Shown piece after piece: positions 16,295-23,598 of a stretch of 42,431 nucleotides of DNA; within the stretch, counting starts at the first letter, position 1, and each line of letters starts with the position of its first letter. This stretch comes from Bacteroidia bacterium (GTDB lineage: Bacteria; Bacteroidota; Bacteroidia; Chitinophagales; BACL12): the NCBI GenBank assembly GCA_030432405.1, contig JAUIHG010000008.1:1-42431 (forward strand), written 5' to 3'. The position numbers and the translations under genes are program-made. The notes under the pieces are model-generated. The model was not told the DNA's origin. It searched no databases and saw only the letters and a program-made list of their open reading frames with translations.

Positions 16295-17414
16295 GGTCGG
16301 GGTGAAGGGGCTTGGGGACGGGCCGGGGCGCGCTGGTTCCTGACGATTGGGACGCCGCCTTGGGCTGGATGGCCCAGGCATCGGCTTGCGCCGAAAAGCG
16401 CACGGCATCCATGACGTCCGCCTGCGCCACCAAATCGGGCACGCCAAAATCGAGTGGAGCACCATCCAGGACCGCAGCGGCAAATGCCTCGGCCTGCAAA
16501 ATGAAATGATCGGTGGCTACGGCTTCTGCCTGGTCCAAGGCTTTGCCATAGCGGTCGTAGAGCAACGGCGCGACCGGCTCATGGGGCCAGGGGTTGAAGG
16601 GCCGTTCGAGGACCACACGGCCGTCTTCGCCGTGCAGGTCCAGGCGTTGGAAATACGCCGAACCAATGTCGCACTGGACATGCAAACGGGCCGTCTGCCC
16701 TCCGGGCTGCGGAAAATGCATTTCTGCACGAACCTGGCGGTCGATGCCGTTGTGCGTTTCCAGGGTGGCCCGCACGCGTTCCGGTGCCCCGCCAAAAATC
16801 AAACGCCCGGCCGCGATGGCGTAACAGCCGATATCAAGCAGAGCACCGCCGCCCGTTTCGGCTTTGTTGCGGATGTTGTTGGGGTCTTCGCTGAAAAACG
16901 AAAATTGGACCGTGGCACTGCGCAGCGTGCCCAGGCGCCCCTGACGCACCCAGTCCAGCACTTCCGCCCATTGCGGATGGTGGCGGAACATGAAGCCTTC
17001 GGCCACTTGCAATGCCGGGTACCGGGCGGCCGCTGCGGCCAGTTTGCGTGCCTGCTTGCCGTCCAGTACAGCCGGCTTTTCCAGCAGTACGTGCTTGCCG
17101 GCTTCAAGCGCTTTGAGCGCCCAGTCCAGGTGCAGATGGTTGGGCAGCGGGATGTAGACCGCGTCCACTTCGGGGTCCTGCAAAAGGCTTGCATAGCCCT
17201 CCACTGCCCGTGGTTGGGCCCTGGGCACCACGCCGCGTTCCGCGGCCTGCTCCAGGGCTTCCCGGATGCCGCTTTCTGCGGTCGCGCGTTCGCGCGAAGC
17301 GAGGGCCACCACCCGGTTGTTCGGCGCCGCCATGAAGGCCGGCATCACCTTGCGGCGGGCAATCCGCGCTGCACCCAAAATCCCCCAGGAAAGACACGTG
17401 TTGTTCGAAGCCAT
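16278..17414 (-). CDS. Gfo/Idh/MocA-family oxidoreductase
   Basis: 378 aa. The N-terminal Rossmann fold begins WGILGAARIARR (residues 10-21). VYIPLPNHLH and KHVLLEKPAVLD contain the family's conserved EKP lysine. The C-terminal substrate domain has GGGALLDIGCYAI. This is a typical dimeric sugar or sugar-like NAD(P) dehydrogenase, cytoplasmic. It leads the overlapping four-gene unit and has a TAnnTTnG box just upstream. Its final 17 bases overlap the methyltransferase start, and a Pro/Ser-rich C-terminal tail of about 20 residues looks dispensable. Confidence 0.92.
   Translation of the reverse strand: MASNNTCLSWGILGAARIARRKVMPAFMAAPNNRVVALASRERATAESGIREALEQAAERGVVPRAQPRAVEGYASLLQDPEVDAVYIPLPNHLHLDWALKALEAGKHVLLEKPAVLDGKQARKLAAAAARYPALQVAEGFMFRHHPQWAEVLDWVRQGRLGTLRSATVQFSFFSEDPNNIRNKAETGGGALLDIGCYAIAAGRLIFGGAPERVRATLETHNGIDRQVRAEMHFPQPGGQTARLHVQCDIGSAYFQRLDLHGEDGRVVLERPFNPWPHEPVAPLLYDRYGKALDQAEAVATDHFILQAEAFAAAVLDGAPLDFGVPDLVAQADVMDAVRFSAQADAWAIQPKAASQSSGTSAPRPVPKPLHPDHGRMV
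17285..17301. repeat. 17-bp element, copy 2
   Basis: CGCGTTCGCGCGAAGCG, identical to 23531-23547. Here it lies inside the oxidoreductase gene, where the minus strand encodes part of an ASRERA stretch. The core TTCGCGCGAA is a perfect palindrome. Confidence 0.75.
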
Positions 17415-17422
17415 GAAGAGGG

Positions 17423-17430
17423 CTAAGGTA
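17423..17430 (-). promoter_or_regulatory. possible -7 box TACCTTAG
   Basis: The minus strand reads TACCTTAG, one mismatch from TAnnTTTG, 8 bases before the ATG of the oxidoreductase gene. If it is used, the mRNA has almost no leader. The rest of 17415-17530 shows no gene or terminator. Confidence 0.45.
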
Positions 17431-17530
17431 AGGGCTGGGCGGGGGCAAGCGGATATGCCCGCTATCGGAAAACCAGACCTCGGGCAGATGCTTCAGCAAC
17501 CCATTTGTTGTGCATGAAGTGGGGACAAAA

Positions 17531-18604
17531 TCAGCCCCAAATCCAATCCAGGCTGCGGTCTTCGGCGTCATCGGAATCCTGTGGTTCGCCGTCTTCGCCG
17601 GGTACGGCGGAATCCTCCTCTGCCGCATCTGCCGCATCCGCACTTGTTTCCGCCTCCGTCGAACCCGTCCTTTCCGGCCCACGCATCCAGGCGTCAAACA
17701 CTTCCGCAAAAAGCGCCGGTGCATCGGCATCCAATTGAAAATACAGGGAAGGCTCGATGAGCTCCAATTCCATGAGCAGGTAGGCGCCGGTGGCATTGGG
17801 CAAACCGGTGTCGCGCACCAGGTCCACCCGTGCATAAAGGGGCCGGGGCCGCACCTGTTCCATCACCGCTTCGGCCGCTTGCATCAAGTCCTCGTCGGGC
17901 TCAATGGCCTTCAGTCGGCCTCCGTGTTCTTCCTGCACGCGGAAGTCGCCGGACGCTGGCGCTTTGAGGATGGTGTGGGAATAGCGGTCGCCAAAAAAGA
18001 AAAGCGAAAACTCCCCCTCTTCCGGAATGGCGGACATGAAGGGCTGAACCAATGCATCTTTGTTTTTGAACGTTTGTTCCAAAACGTGACCTTGTGCCGT
18101 CCACTGTTCCGGCGTCAGGCGGTACGTGTGATCCGCATTGGCACTGACGGCCGGCTTGATGATCAGTTCCGGAGTGTCCCAACGCGCGTACAGCGGCTCC
18201 AGGTCCAGGGCTTCTCCTTGCGAAACAAAGTGCGTGGGCACAATGGGGATGCCCTTGATGTCCAGTTCCCGCAGGTAGCCTTTGTGCATGTTCCACCGCA
18301 TCAGCTCGAGCGGATTTTCCAACTGCGCTGCGGAATCCTCGATGCGCTCCAGTACCGCATCGAAGGCCAGGTGGTCGTCCTGGTAATCCCAGGGCGAACG
18401 CACCACGACGGCATCGTAAGCATCCCAATCCACATCCGGCTTACGCCAGGAAACGGTGTCCACCGCCCAACCGCGCTCGGCCAAGGGGGCTTCGAGCAGG
18501 GTATCGTAGCACTCAAACGCTTCAATATTGTCCATGCTCAAAAACGCCACGCGGCGCATGGTCTCGCGGTGCGGGGCTTCCTGGAATTCCGGACGTTTGG
18601 CCAT
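17531..18604 (-). CDS. ATP-grasp protein, DcsG/RimK-like
   Basis: 357 aa. It follows the plan of the ATP-grasp family that includes the cycloserine-pathway ligase DcsG: RRVAFLSMDN at the start, VVVRSPWDYQ, RWNMHKGYLRELDIKGIPIVPT, ELIIKPAVSANADHTYRL, LVQPFMSAIPEEGEFSLFFFGDRYSH, GDFRVQEEHGG, ARVDLVRD and LMELELIEPSLYF (metal-binding Glu residues). It should couple ATP cleavage to joining a carboxylate with an amine; the substrate is unknown. About 45 acidic residues at the C-terminus are unusual. The start is ATG 18604, with MRRVAFLS 15 residues later as an alternative. It follows the GNAT gene by 9 bases. Confidence 0.88.
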   Translation of the reverse strand: MAKRPEFQEAPHRETMRRVAFLSMDNIEAFECYDTLLEAPLAERGWAVDTVSWRKPDVDWDAYDAVVVRSPWDYQDDHLAFDAVLERIEDSAAQLENPLELMRWNMHKGYLRELDIKGIPIVPTHFVSQGEALDLEPLYARWDTPELIIKPAVSANADHTYRLTPEQWTAQGHVLEQTFKNKDALVQPFMSAIPEEGEFSLFFFGDRYSHTILKAPASGDFRVQEEHGGRLKAIEPDEDLMQAAEAVMEQVRPRPLYARVDLVRDTGLPNATGAYLLMELELIEPSLYFQLDADAPALFAEVFDAWMRGPERTGSTEAETSADAADAAEEDSAVPGEDGEPQDSDDAEDRSLDWIWG

Positions 18605-18613
18605 GGGCTGAAA

Positions 18614-19153
18614 TTAAAGCGCCTTGCCCATGAGCAGTTGGTCGCGGGCTTCCGCTGCAAAAGCGTTTTCGCCGGAACGGCGAAACACCCCGGGCAGCCG
18701 GCCCCACTCCACAAATCCGGCCTGGCGCAAGAGCGCTACACTGGCCCGGTTCTCGGCCAGGAGGATGGCCAGCAGGTGGTGGTGGCCCAAAGCCACGGCC
18801 TCGCGCGTGGCGTGCTGAAGCAGGGTCCGCGCCATGCCTTGCCGCCGATGGGCACGGTCCACATAATAGCTGACCTCCACTGTTCCGGCGAGGCCTTCGC
18901 GGCCGCGCCGCCAAGGGGACAAAAAGGCGTAGGCGCGCACACGTCCATCATGCTCCAGGACCCAGGCCGGCCAGCGGGGGTCGCGGTGCAGCTGCAAAAA
19001 GGCCGTCCAACGATCGGGACCGGGCGGCACCAGATCGGCGGTGGATCCGCCTTCGGCCACGGCCTGGGCATAGATGCGCTGGAGCGCCGGCAGGTCGTTG
19101 TCCTGCAGGGGCCGCACAAGGGGTTCGCCGGAAGGCGAAAAGGAGCCGGGCAT
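18614..19153 (-). CDS. GNAT acetyltransferase, phosphinothricin/MnaT-like
   Basis: 179 aa from ATG 19153. The frame upstream of it overlaps the hydroxylase gene and is rejected. The acetyl-CoA loop is VDRAHRRQGMARTLLQ, followed by LLAILLAENRASVALLRQAGFVEWGRLPGVF, the pattern of the N-acyltransferases acting on amino acids such as MnaT (YncA) and Pat. The N-terminal FSPSGEPL is encoded by a hairpin repeat (19124-19139). It lies 25 bases after phenylalanine hydroxylase and 9 before the ATP-grasp gene, so all three should be one operon. Substrate unknown. Confidence 0.88.
   Translation of the reverse strand: MPGSFSPSGEPLVRPLQDNDLPALQRIYAQAVAEGGSTADLVPPGPDRWTAFLQLHRDPRWPAWVLEHDGRVRAYAFLSPWRRGREGLAGTVEVSYYVDRAHRRQGMARTLLQHATREAVALGHHHLLAILLAENRASVALLRQAGFVEWGRLPGVFRRSGENAFAAEARDQLLMGKAL
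18668..18684. repeat. interspersed hairpin TTCGCC-GGAAC-GGCGAA
   Basis: Perfect 6-base arms, 5-base loop, in the C-terminal coding part of the GNAT gene (reads FRRSGENAF on the coding strand). Confidence 0.65.
19124..19139. repeat. interspersed hairpin TTCGCC-GGAA-GGCGAA
   Basis: Perfect 6-base arms and 4-base loop, right after the GNAT start codon region. A second copy lies at the other end of the same gene. The same 16-mer recurs exactly at 28128-28143. Confidence 0.7.
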
Positions 19154-19178
19154 GGTCGAGGCAGGACCGCGGGAAAAC

Positions 19179-20060
19179 CTATTCCCCGGCGGGCACCGGT
19201 TCGGCCTGTGCCAGTTTTTCGGTGACCACGGACTTGAGCGCGTTGACCATGGTGTGGAAGTGGTGGAAGCCGTTGACCACATAATAGGTGCGCATGCCGC
19301 CCATGCCTGTGTAATTGCCGGACTCGTCGAGCTCATAGGGCTCTTCGATGAGCATGCGGCAGGCTTCGTGCGGATCGTCGGGCAGATAGACGTGCTGGGC
19401 ACCTTCTTCCACGCTGCGGATGGTCTCTTCTGCGGAGCTCAATATGCCCACCCCATAGACCAGGATCTGGCCCGAATCGTTGCGCGTCAGGCCAAACTCG
19501 ATGGTGCGCCAGTAAAACCGCGCAATCCACTCGGCCAGCAATTCGACTTTGTGCATCGGCTCTTCGGCCATGATGTCGATGAACACCCGGGCAATGCGGC
19601 GGTGGTGCTCGAAATAGAGCTTGTTGCTCAGCATGACCGCATGGCCCAGCACTTCGTGCACCATGTCCGGCTCTTCGATATAGCCGATCTGCACCGGCTT
19701 GCGCAACCAGACGGTGACCGGGAAATAGTTGCGCGCAATGCTCAGCAGGTAGGTGGTCGGATCCGTATGTCCTTCCACGAAATACAGCTGGCAGCCCACC
19801 AGCTCCTTGAGCCGCTTGCTCAGGGCGCTGACCTTGGGCACGTGGTACATCAGCCGCAGGCGGTCGATCCCGTTGAGGAATTCGGGATGCGCACGGCCCG
19901 GCCAGGCACGGTGGTAGAGGTTGCTGAACACCGTGCTCCACGTGTACATGTCGTCCGTGGTATAGGTGTCGTACTGCTGTTTGTCGTCAAGATCGGTGGC
20001 CAGAAGCTGCGCCAGGTTGGCTTCGGCAGCCTCCAGCGTATACGGATTGCGGTTGTCCAT
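19179..20060 (-). CDS. phhA: phenylalanine 4-monooxygenase
   Basis: 293 aa. This is the catalytic domain of the pterin-dependent aromatic amino acid hydroxylases. The iron ligands are in EPDMVHEVLGHAVML (His135, His140) and RTIEFGL (Glu188). It lacks the N-terminal regulatory domain of animal enzymes, as bacterial forms do. It converts phenylalanine to tyrosine using tetrahydropterin, O2 and Fe(II) in the cytoplasm. It is the first gene of a three-gene unit with a GNAT and an ATP-grasp protein. No pterin-recycling gene (phhB) is visible nearby. The strand upstream shows an AT-rich TATTTTTTAGG. Confidence 0.95.
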   Translation of the reverse strand: MDNRNPYTLEAAEANLAQLLATDLDDKQQYDTYTTDDMYTWSTVFSNLYHRAWPGRAHPEFLNGIDRLRLMYHVPKVSALSKRLKELVGCQLYFVEGHTDPTTYLLSIARNYFPVTVWLRKPVQIGYIEEPDMVHEVLGHAVMLSNKLYFEHHRRIARVFIDIMAEEPMHKVELLAEWIARFYWRTIEFGLTRNDSGQILVYGVGILSSAEETIRSVEEGAQHVYLPDDPHEACRMLIEEPYELDESGNYTGMGGMRTYYVVNGFHHFHTMVNALKSVVTEKLAQAEPVPAGE

Positions 20061-20245
20061 GGGAAGGGTGCTTTAATCGAGGAGTGTCCTAAAAAATATG
20101 CCGCCTCCGGCGAATACCGCCCCGAAGGCCTTGCTGGGTGCTGCAAAGTTGGGGCTTTTCGGGCGGGCCAGCAGGGCCTCAAGGGCCAAACGGCAGGGCT
20201 CAACTGGGATACAAACCATGGAGCTTCGGAACGAACGGCTGCACA
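20061..20245. other. spacer upstream of phhA
   Basis: No gene visible. It holds the AT-rich stretch 20088-20098 (a possible promoter for phhA on the minus strand). It also holds a degenerate hairpin at 20101-20118, whose 18 bases CCGCCTCCGGCGAATACC recur exactly at 38153-38170. Confidence 0.5.
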
Positions 20246-20278
20246 AAAAGCCCCGACCGCTCGTGTGGCCGGGGCTTT
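20246..20278 (-). terminator. strong hairpin terminator of the VOC gene
   Basis: On the minus strand AAAGCCCCG and CGGGGCTTT pair around a loop of about 14 bases and are followed by T-rich sequence (TTTTTGTGC). It begins about 35 bases after the VOC stop and separates that gene from phhA. Confidence 0.8.
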
Positions 20279-20312
20279 ATGGTGCCGATGCAGCGGACGG
20301 GAACAGGCGTGC

Positions 20313-20768
20313 TCAGCCTTCGCCCTTTTGGGCGTGCTGCTTGGCGTAGCGCTCGCGCAGCTCTGCGTCGCTGACCACCTCCTTGCACTGGGCAAAACAC
20401 CACTGGTTGCCCTGCGGATCGGCAATCATGCCGTAGCGGTCTCCATGCGGCTGATCCGCCGGGGGCATGACCCCGGTGCCGCCGGCTTCGAGGGCCTGTT
20501 GGTACGTGGCATCGGCATCGGCCACATAGACATAGAACATGGAGGGCATCGGCTCCCAGCCGTCCATGGACCCGCCGAGCATCATCGGGCAATCGCCGAT
20601 TTTGATTTCGCCGTGCATGAAGCTGCCGTCCTCACGGCGCATGGGCTCCATGAGGACCGTGGCGCCAACGGCCTTCTTGAGAAAATCGATGGTCGCGTCG
20701 GGGTCGCGCAGGACCAGGTAGGGCGTAACCTGATGGTAGCCGTCGGGGATGCGTATGTCTTGTGCCAT
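20313..20768 (-). CDS. VOC (glyoxalase/bleomycin-resistance) superfamily protein, PhnB-like
   Basis: 151 aa from ATG 20768. The frame continues upstream to 20873, but the family start GYHQVTPYLVLRDPDATIDFLKKAVGA begins near residue 10 from this Met. Other landmarks are MHGEIKIGDCPMMLGG, VYVADADATYQQALEAGG, GDRYGMIADPQGNQWCFA and the C-terminal RYAKQHAQ. PhnB-like VOC proteins are small cytoplasmic dimers of mostly unknown substrate. A TATCTTCC stretch lies just upstream of the start, and a strong terminator follows, so it is probably a single-gene unit. Confidence 0.9.
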   Translation of the reverse strand: MAQDIRIPDGYHQVTPYLVLRDPDATIDFLKKAVGATVLMEPMRREDGSFMHGEIKIGDCPMMLGGSMDGWEPMPSMFYVYVADADATYQQALEAGGTGVMPPADQPHGDRYGMIADPQGNQWCFAQCKEVVSDAELRERYAKQHAQKGEG

Positions 20769-20908
20769 GTTCGGAAGATACAGCCGAGGGGCCTCCACAC
20801 ACAGCGGTAGTGGCAACCTTAACATAGGCAGCTCCCCCTGCACCGTTTTTTGAGAAATGCGGAATGGGACCAATCCGCTTCGGGTCCATTGCCCGTAAGT
20901 CGCATGTT

Positions 20909-20928
20909 GGACGGATCATGTACCGTCC
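20909..20928. promoter_or_regulatory. inverted repeat GGACGG-N8-CCGTCC
   Basis: Perfect 6-base arms with an 8-base spacer, 34 bases upstream of the CHRD gene and inside the 193-base divergent gap between the VOC and CHRD genes. It could be an operator or an mRNA leader hairpin. No other signal was recognised in 20769-20961. Confidence 0.35.
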
Positions 20929-20961
20929 GGTTTATCCCATTCATCCCAAAAACCCCTTGTT

Positions 20962-22821
20962 ATGCATCTGCCATACACCAAACTTTTCCGAGGCCTTGTC
21001 CTCGGCCTTTTATGCGCCGCCGTGCCGGCGCAAGCGGCTCATCTGAGCAGCAATCTGACCTTTTCCGCCCGCCTGACCGGCGAACAGGAAGTCCCACCGG
21101 TATCCACCGACGCGGGCGCCACCGCCTCCCTGATCCTCAATGAGGGCATGGATTCGCTCTGCATTCGGCTAGCGGCCGAAGGCCTTTCCGGCCCCATCAC
21201 CGGCCTGCACTTGCACGACGGAGTGGTCGGCAGCAATGGTCCGGTTCTGGTCGGTTTTACCGATGACCTGGACGGCACCTACCTCGAAACCATCGTTACC
21301 GGCGCGGATTTGAACGATGCACTGGTGCGCAGCCTGCTGGACGGCAGCACCTATCTGAACCTGCACACCGACGCCAACCCAGATGGTGAAATCCGCGGTC
21401 AGGTGACCCTGGAGACCGACATGAACTTCAGTGCGGCCCTTTCCGGCAGCAACGAAGTGCCCCCGATCACCGTGGACGGCATTGGCCGCGCCAACGCCAC
21501 CGTCTCCCGCGATGGCCGCGACGTCCAGATCCACGTGGTGGTCGACGACCTCACCGGTCCCATCACCGGCGCCCACCTGCACGAAGCAGCCATGGGCAGC
21601 AATGGTCCGGTGGTCCTGGACCTCACCGGTGCGGTGTCCGGCAACACCATCATGGGCACCTTTCCCCTGACCGCCGATCTGCTCGAGGACATGATGGCCG
21701 GCATGCTGTACCTGAACGTACACACCGATGCCAACCCCAACGGCGAACTGCGCGGCCAGATGCTGGCCACCCCCAACCTGGCTTTTGACGCCTGGATGGA
21801 CGGCGCACAGGAAGTGCCTTCCGTTTCCACCTCCGCCATGGGTGCCGTCTGGTTCCGTCTCGGCGCCGGTCTGGACACCCTTTGGTACGACATGGTGGCC
21901 ACCGGCATCAGCGGTCCGATTACCGGCCTGCACCTGCATGCTGGCGCCGCTGGCGAAAATGGCGGTGTGGTGGTAGACCTCACGGGTTCGATCAACGGCA
22001 ACCGCGCCATGGGCATGGTCACCGGTTCGGACCTCAACCAGGCGCTGATCCAGGACATGCTGTCCGGCGGCATCTACCTCAACCTGCATACCGATGCCAA
22101 CCCGAATGGTGAAATCCGCGGCCAGGTGTACCGCCTGGCGCGCGAAGGCTATTCGGCCCGCATCGAAGGCGGCCAGGAAGTGCCGATGGTCTCCACCAGT
22201 GCCATGGGTGCTGCCGTGGTCACCATAGACCGCGACCAGGAAGACGTGCACGTCATGATCGTGGCTTCCGGCCTCAGCGGACCCATCATGGGTGCGCATT
22301 TCCACAACGGCGCCCCCGGCACCAACGGCCCGGTGATCTACGACCTCACCCCCTGGTTCAGCACTACGGGCACCGGCGACCAGGCCTACGGGTACTGGAC
22401 GGTGGACGACACCGAAGCCTTTGAAATGGCCGACGCCATGTTGTTCCGCAACGGCATGGTCTACATCAACCTGCACACCGCAGCCAATCCCGACGGAGAA
22501 ATCCGCGGCCACGTGGAACGCGGCCCGGCTTGTGGCAGCGGCCTGGGTACGTCCATCTTCACGCCCGCAGCCGAAGCCTCCTGGTCCCTGTGGCCCAACC
22601 CCGCCTCGGAAAGCGTGTTCCTGAACGTTCCGCCTTCGGCCGAAGGCGGTGTGGCCACCCTGCTTGACCTGACCGGCAAGGTCCGCCGCAGCATCCAGCT
22701 TGGTGCACGCAATACCGTGCAACGCCTTGACCTTCAAGGCCTGGGCGAAGGCATGTACCTGCTGCGCACCACCGATGCTAATGGCCGTTCCGCCGGTACC
22801 CGGCGCCTGACGGTGCATTGA
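20962..22821 (+). CDS. secreted four-CHRD-domain protein with T9SS sorting domain
   Basis: 619 aa. Signal peptide 1-25 (LVLGLLCAAVPAQA). Four CHRD domains follow (about 30-150, 151-275, 276-395 and 396-530). Each has the F(S/D)AxLxGxQEVPxVxT start, GPITGxHLHxGxxGxNGPVV centre and YLNLHTDANPxGEIRGQV end. The last domain is modified: it has FHNG and an extra loop around WFSTTG. Residues about 545-619 are a type IX sorting domain (WSLWPNPASE, LDLTGKVRRS, MYLLRTTDANG). CHRD is the chordin domain; its bacterial role is unknown. The protein should be exported and possibly cell-surface attached. A strong terminator follows. Confidence 0.95.
   Translation: MHLPYTKLFRGLVLGLLCAAVPAQAAHLSSNLTFSARLTGEQEVPPVSTDAGATASLILNEGMDSLCIRLAAEGLSGPITGLHLHDGVVGSNGPVLVGFTDDLDGTYLETIVTGADLNDALVRSLLDGSTYLNLHTDANPDGEIRGQVTLETDMNFSAALSGSNEVPPITVDGIGRANATVSRDGRDVQIHVVVDDLTGPITGAHLHEAAMGSNGPVVLDLTGAVSGNTIMGTFPLTADLLEDMMAGMLYLNVHTDANPNGELRGQMLATPNLAFDAWMDGAQEVPSVSTSAMGAVWFRLGAGLDTLWYDMVATGISGPITGLHLHAGAAGENGGVVVDLTGSINGNRAMGMVTGSDLNQALIQDMLSGGIYLNLHTDANPNGEIRGQVYRLAREGYSARIEGGQEVPMVSTSAMGAAVVTIDRDQEDVHVMIVASGLSGPIMGAHFHNGAPGTNGPVIYDLTPWFSTTGTGDQAYGYWTVDDTEAFEMADAMLFRNGMVYINLHTAANPDGEIRGHVERGPACGSGLGTSIFTPAAEASWSLWPNPASESVFLNVPPSAEGGVATLLDLTGKVRRSIQLGARNTVQRLDLQGLGEGMYLLRTTDANGRSAGTRRLTVH
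22630..22649. repeat. 20-bp perfect palindrome related to the hairpin family
   Basis: CCGCCTTCGGCCGAAGGCGG reads the same on both strands. It shares the GCCTTCG/CGAAGGC arms with the interspersed hairpins and lies in the sorting-domain coding region (encodes PPSAEGG). Confidence 0.6.
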
Positions 22822-22852
22822 TTATCCACACTTGATGGATTCAACAGCCTCC

Positions 22853-22885
22853 ATGGGGCGGTCCTTCCCGGGCCGCCCCATTTTT
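22853..22885 (+). terminator. strong terminator of the CHRD gene
   Basis: ATGGGGCGG pairs with CCGCCCCAT over an 11-base loop and is followed by five T (22881-22885), about 30 bases past the stop at 22821. Confidence 0.9.
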
Positions 22886-23027
22886 GGTGCTGAACCGGTG
22901 GGTGTACGGGTCCGCTTAAGCCGTGCACAGGATCGGTCGGACGTCTGAAACCCAGGCCCCGCCACAGATATTTACACGCTAACAAATTAAATGTGATGTA
23001 AAACGAGCGCTAGCGAACCCGGACGCC

Positions 23028-23035
23028 TACCTTTG
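23028..23035 (+). promoter_or_regulatory. -7 box TACCTTTG for the RRM gene
   Basis: An exact TAnnTTTG match about 60 bases before the RRM start at 23097. Upstream is an unusually AT-rich stretch (22980-23003). The spacer 22886-23027 shows no gene. Confidence 0.6.
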
Positions 23036-23096
23036 CCTCTTCATGGGCAAGGTCCGTCACCATGGAGGTGGCGGGATTGCCATTAGACAGACTCAG

Positions 23097-23453
23097 ATGA
23101 AATTGTACGTAGGAAACCTTCCCTTCTCTGCTTCGGAAGATGAGATTCGGGAAGCCTTTGAAGCATTCGGCGACGTGGAAGACGTAGCCATGATCATGGA
23201 CCGGGAGACCGGTCGTCCGCGCGGTTTCGCGTTCGTGACCATGGCCGATGACCAGGGAGGCCAGGCTGCCATTGAGGCCATGAACGACGCCAACATGGGC
23301 GGCCGTCCCTTGAAAGTGAATGAAGCCCGCCCGCGCGAAGAGCGTGGTGGTGGTGGATACCGCGGAGGCGGTGGAGGCGGCTACCGCGGAGGCGGTGGCG
23401 GCGGAAACCGTGGCGGCGGTGGCGGTGGCTACCGCGATCGCGGTGGCTGGTAA
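23097..23453 (+). CDS. glycine-rich RRM RNA-binding protein
   Basis: 118 aa from ATG 23097. An in-frame ATG at 23043 adds 18 residues not found in the family and lies close to the promoter box. The RRM spans residues 1-80, with RNP2 LYVGNLPF and RNP1 RGFAFVTM. The tail (about 85-118) is Gly-Gly-Tyr-Arg repeats of RGG type ending RDRGGW. These short proteins resemble plant and cyanobacterial glycine-rich RRM proteins, which bind single-stranded RNA and often respond to cold. It has its own promoter box and terminator, so it is monocistronic and probably highly expressed (inference). Confidence 0.93.
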   Translation: MKLYVGNLPFSASEDEIREAFEAFGDVEDVAMIMDRETGRPRGFAFVTMADDQGGQAAIEAMNDANMGGRPLKVNEARPREERGGGGYRGGGGGGYRGGGGGGNRGGGGGGYRDRGGW

Positions 23454-23477
23454 GCCGTTCGCATAACCAACAAAACC

Positions 23478-23512
23478 AAAGGAGTCCCGCACGGGGCTCC
23501 TTTGTTGTTTTC
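23478..23512 (+). terminator. terminator of the glycine-rich RRM gene
   Basis: AAAGGAGTCCC and GGGGCTCCTTT pair (one T-G wobble) over a 4-base loop, followed by TGTTGTTTT. It starts 25 bases after the stop. Confidence 0.88.
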
Positions 23513-23530
23513 TGACCATTATTTTCCGGG

Positions 23531-23547
23531 CGCGTTCGCGCGAAGCG
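23531..23547. repeat. 17-bp element, copy 3
   Basis: CGCGTTCGCGCGAAGCG, identical to 17285-17301 and one base different from 13001-13017. Intergenic, between the RRM terminator and the NYN gene. Confidence 0.75.
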
Positions 23548-23598
23548 CAGGACCTGCCGCCCCGGAAGTTCCCCCATCACGTTCAACACCTCCCCTAC

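Noticed and set aside
20962..22821. Regular repeats that could suggest a CRISPR or tandem-repeat array
   Set aside because: They are about 360-base CHRD-domain repeats in frame within a protein, with diverged sequence and no spacer structure.
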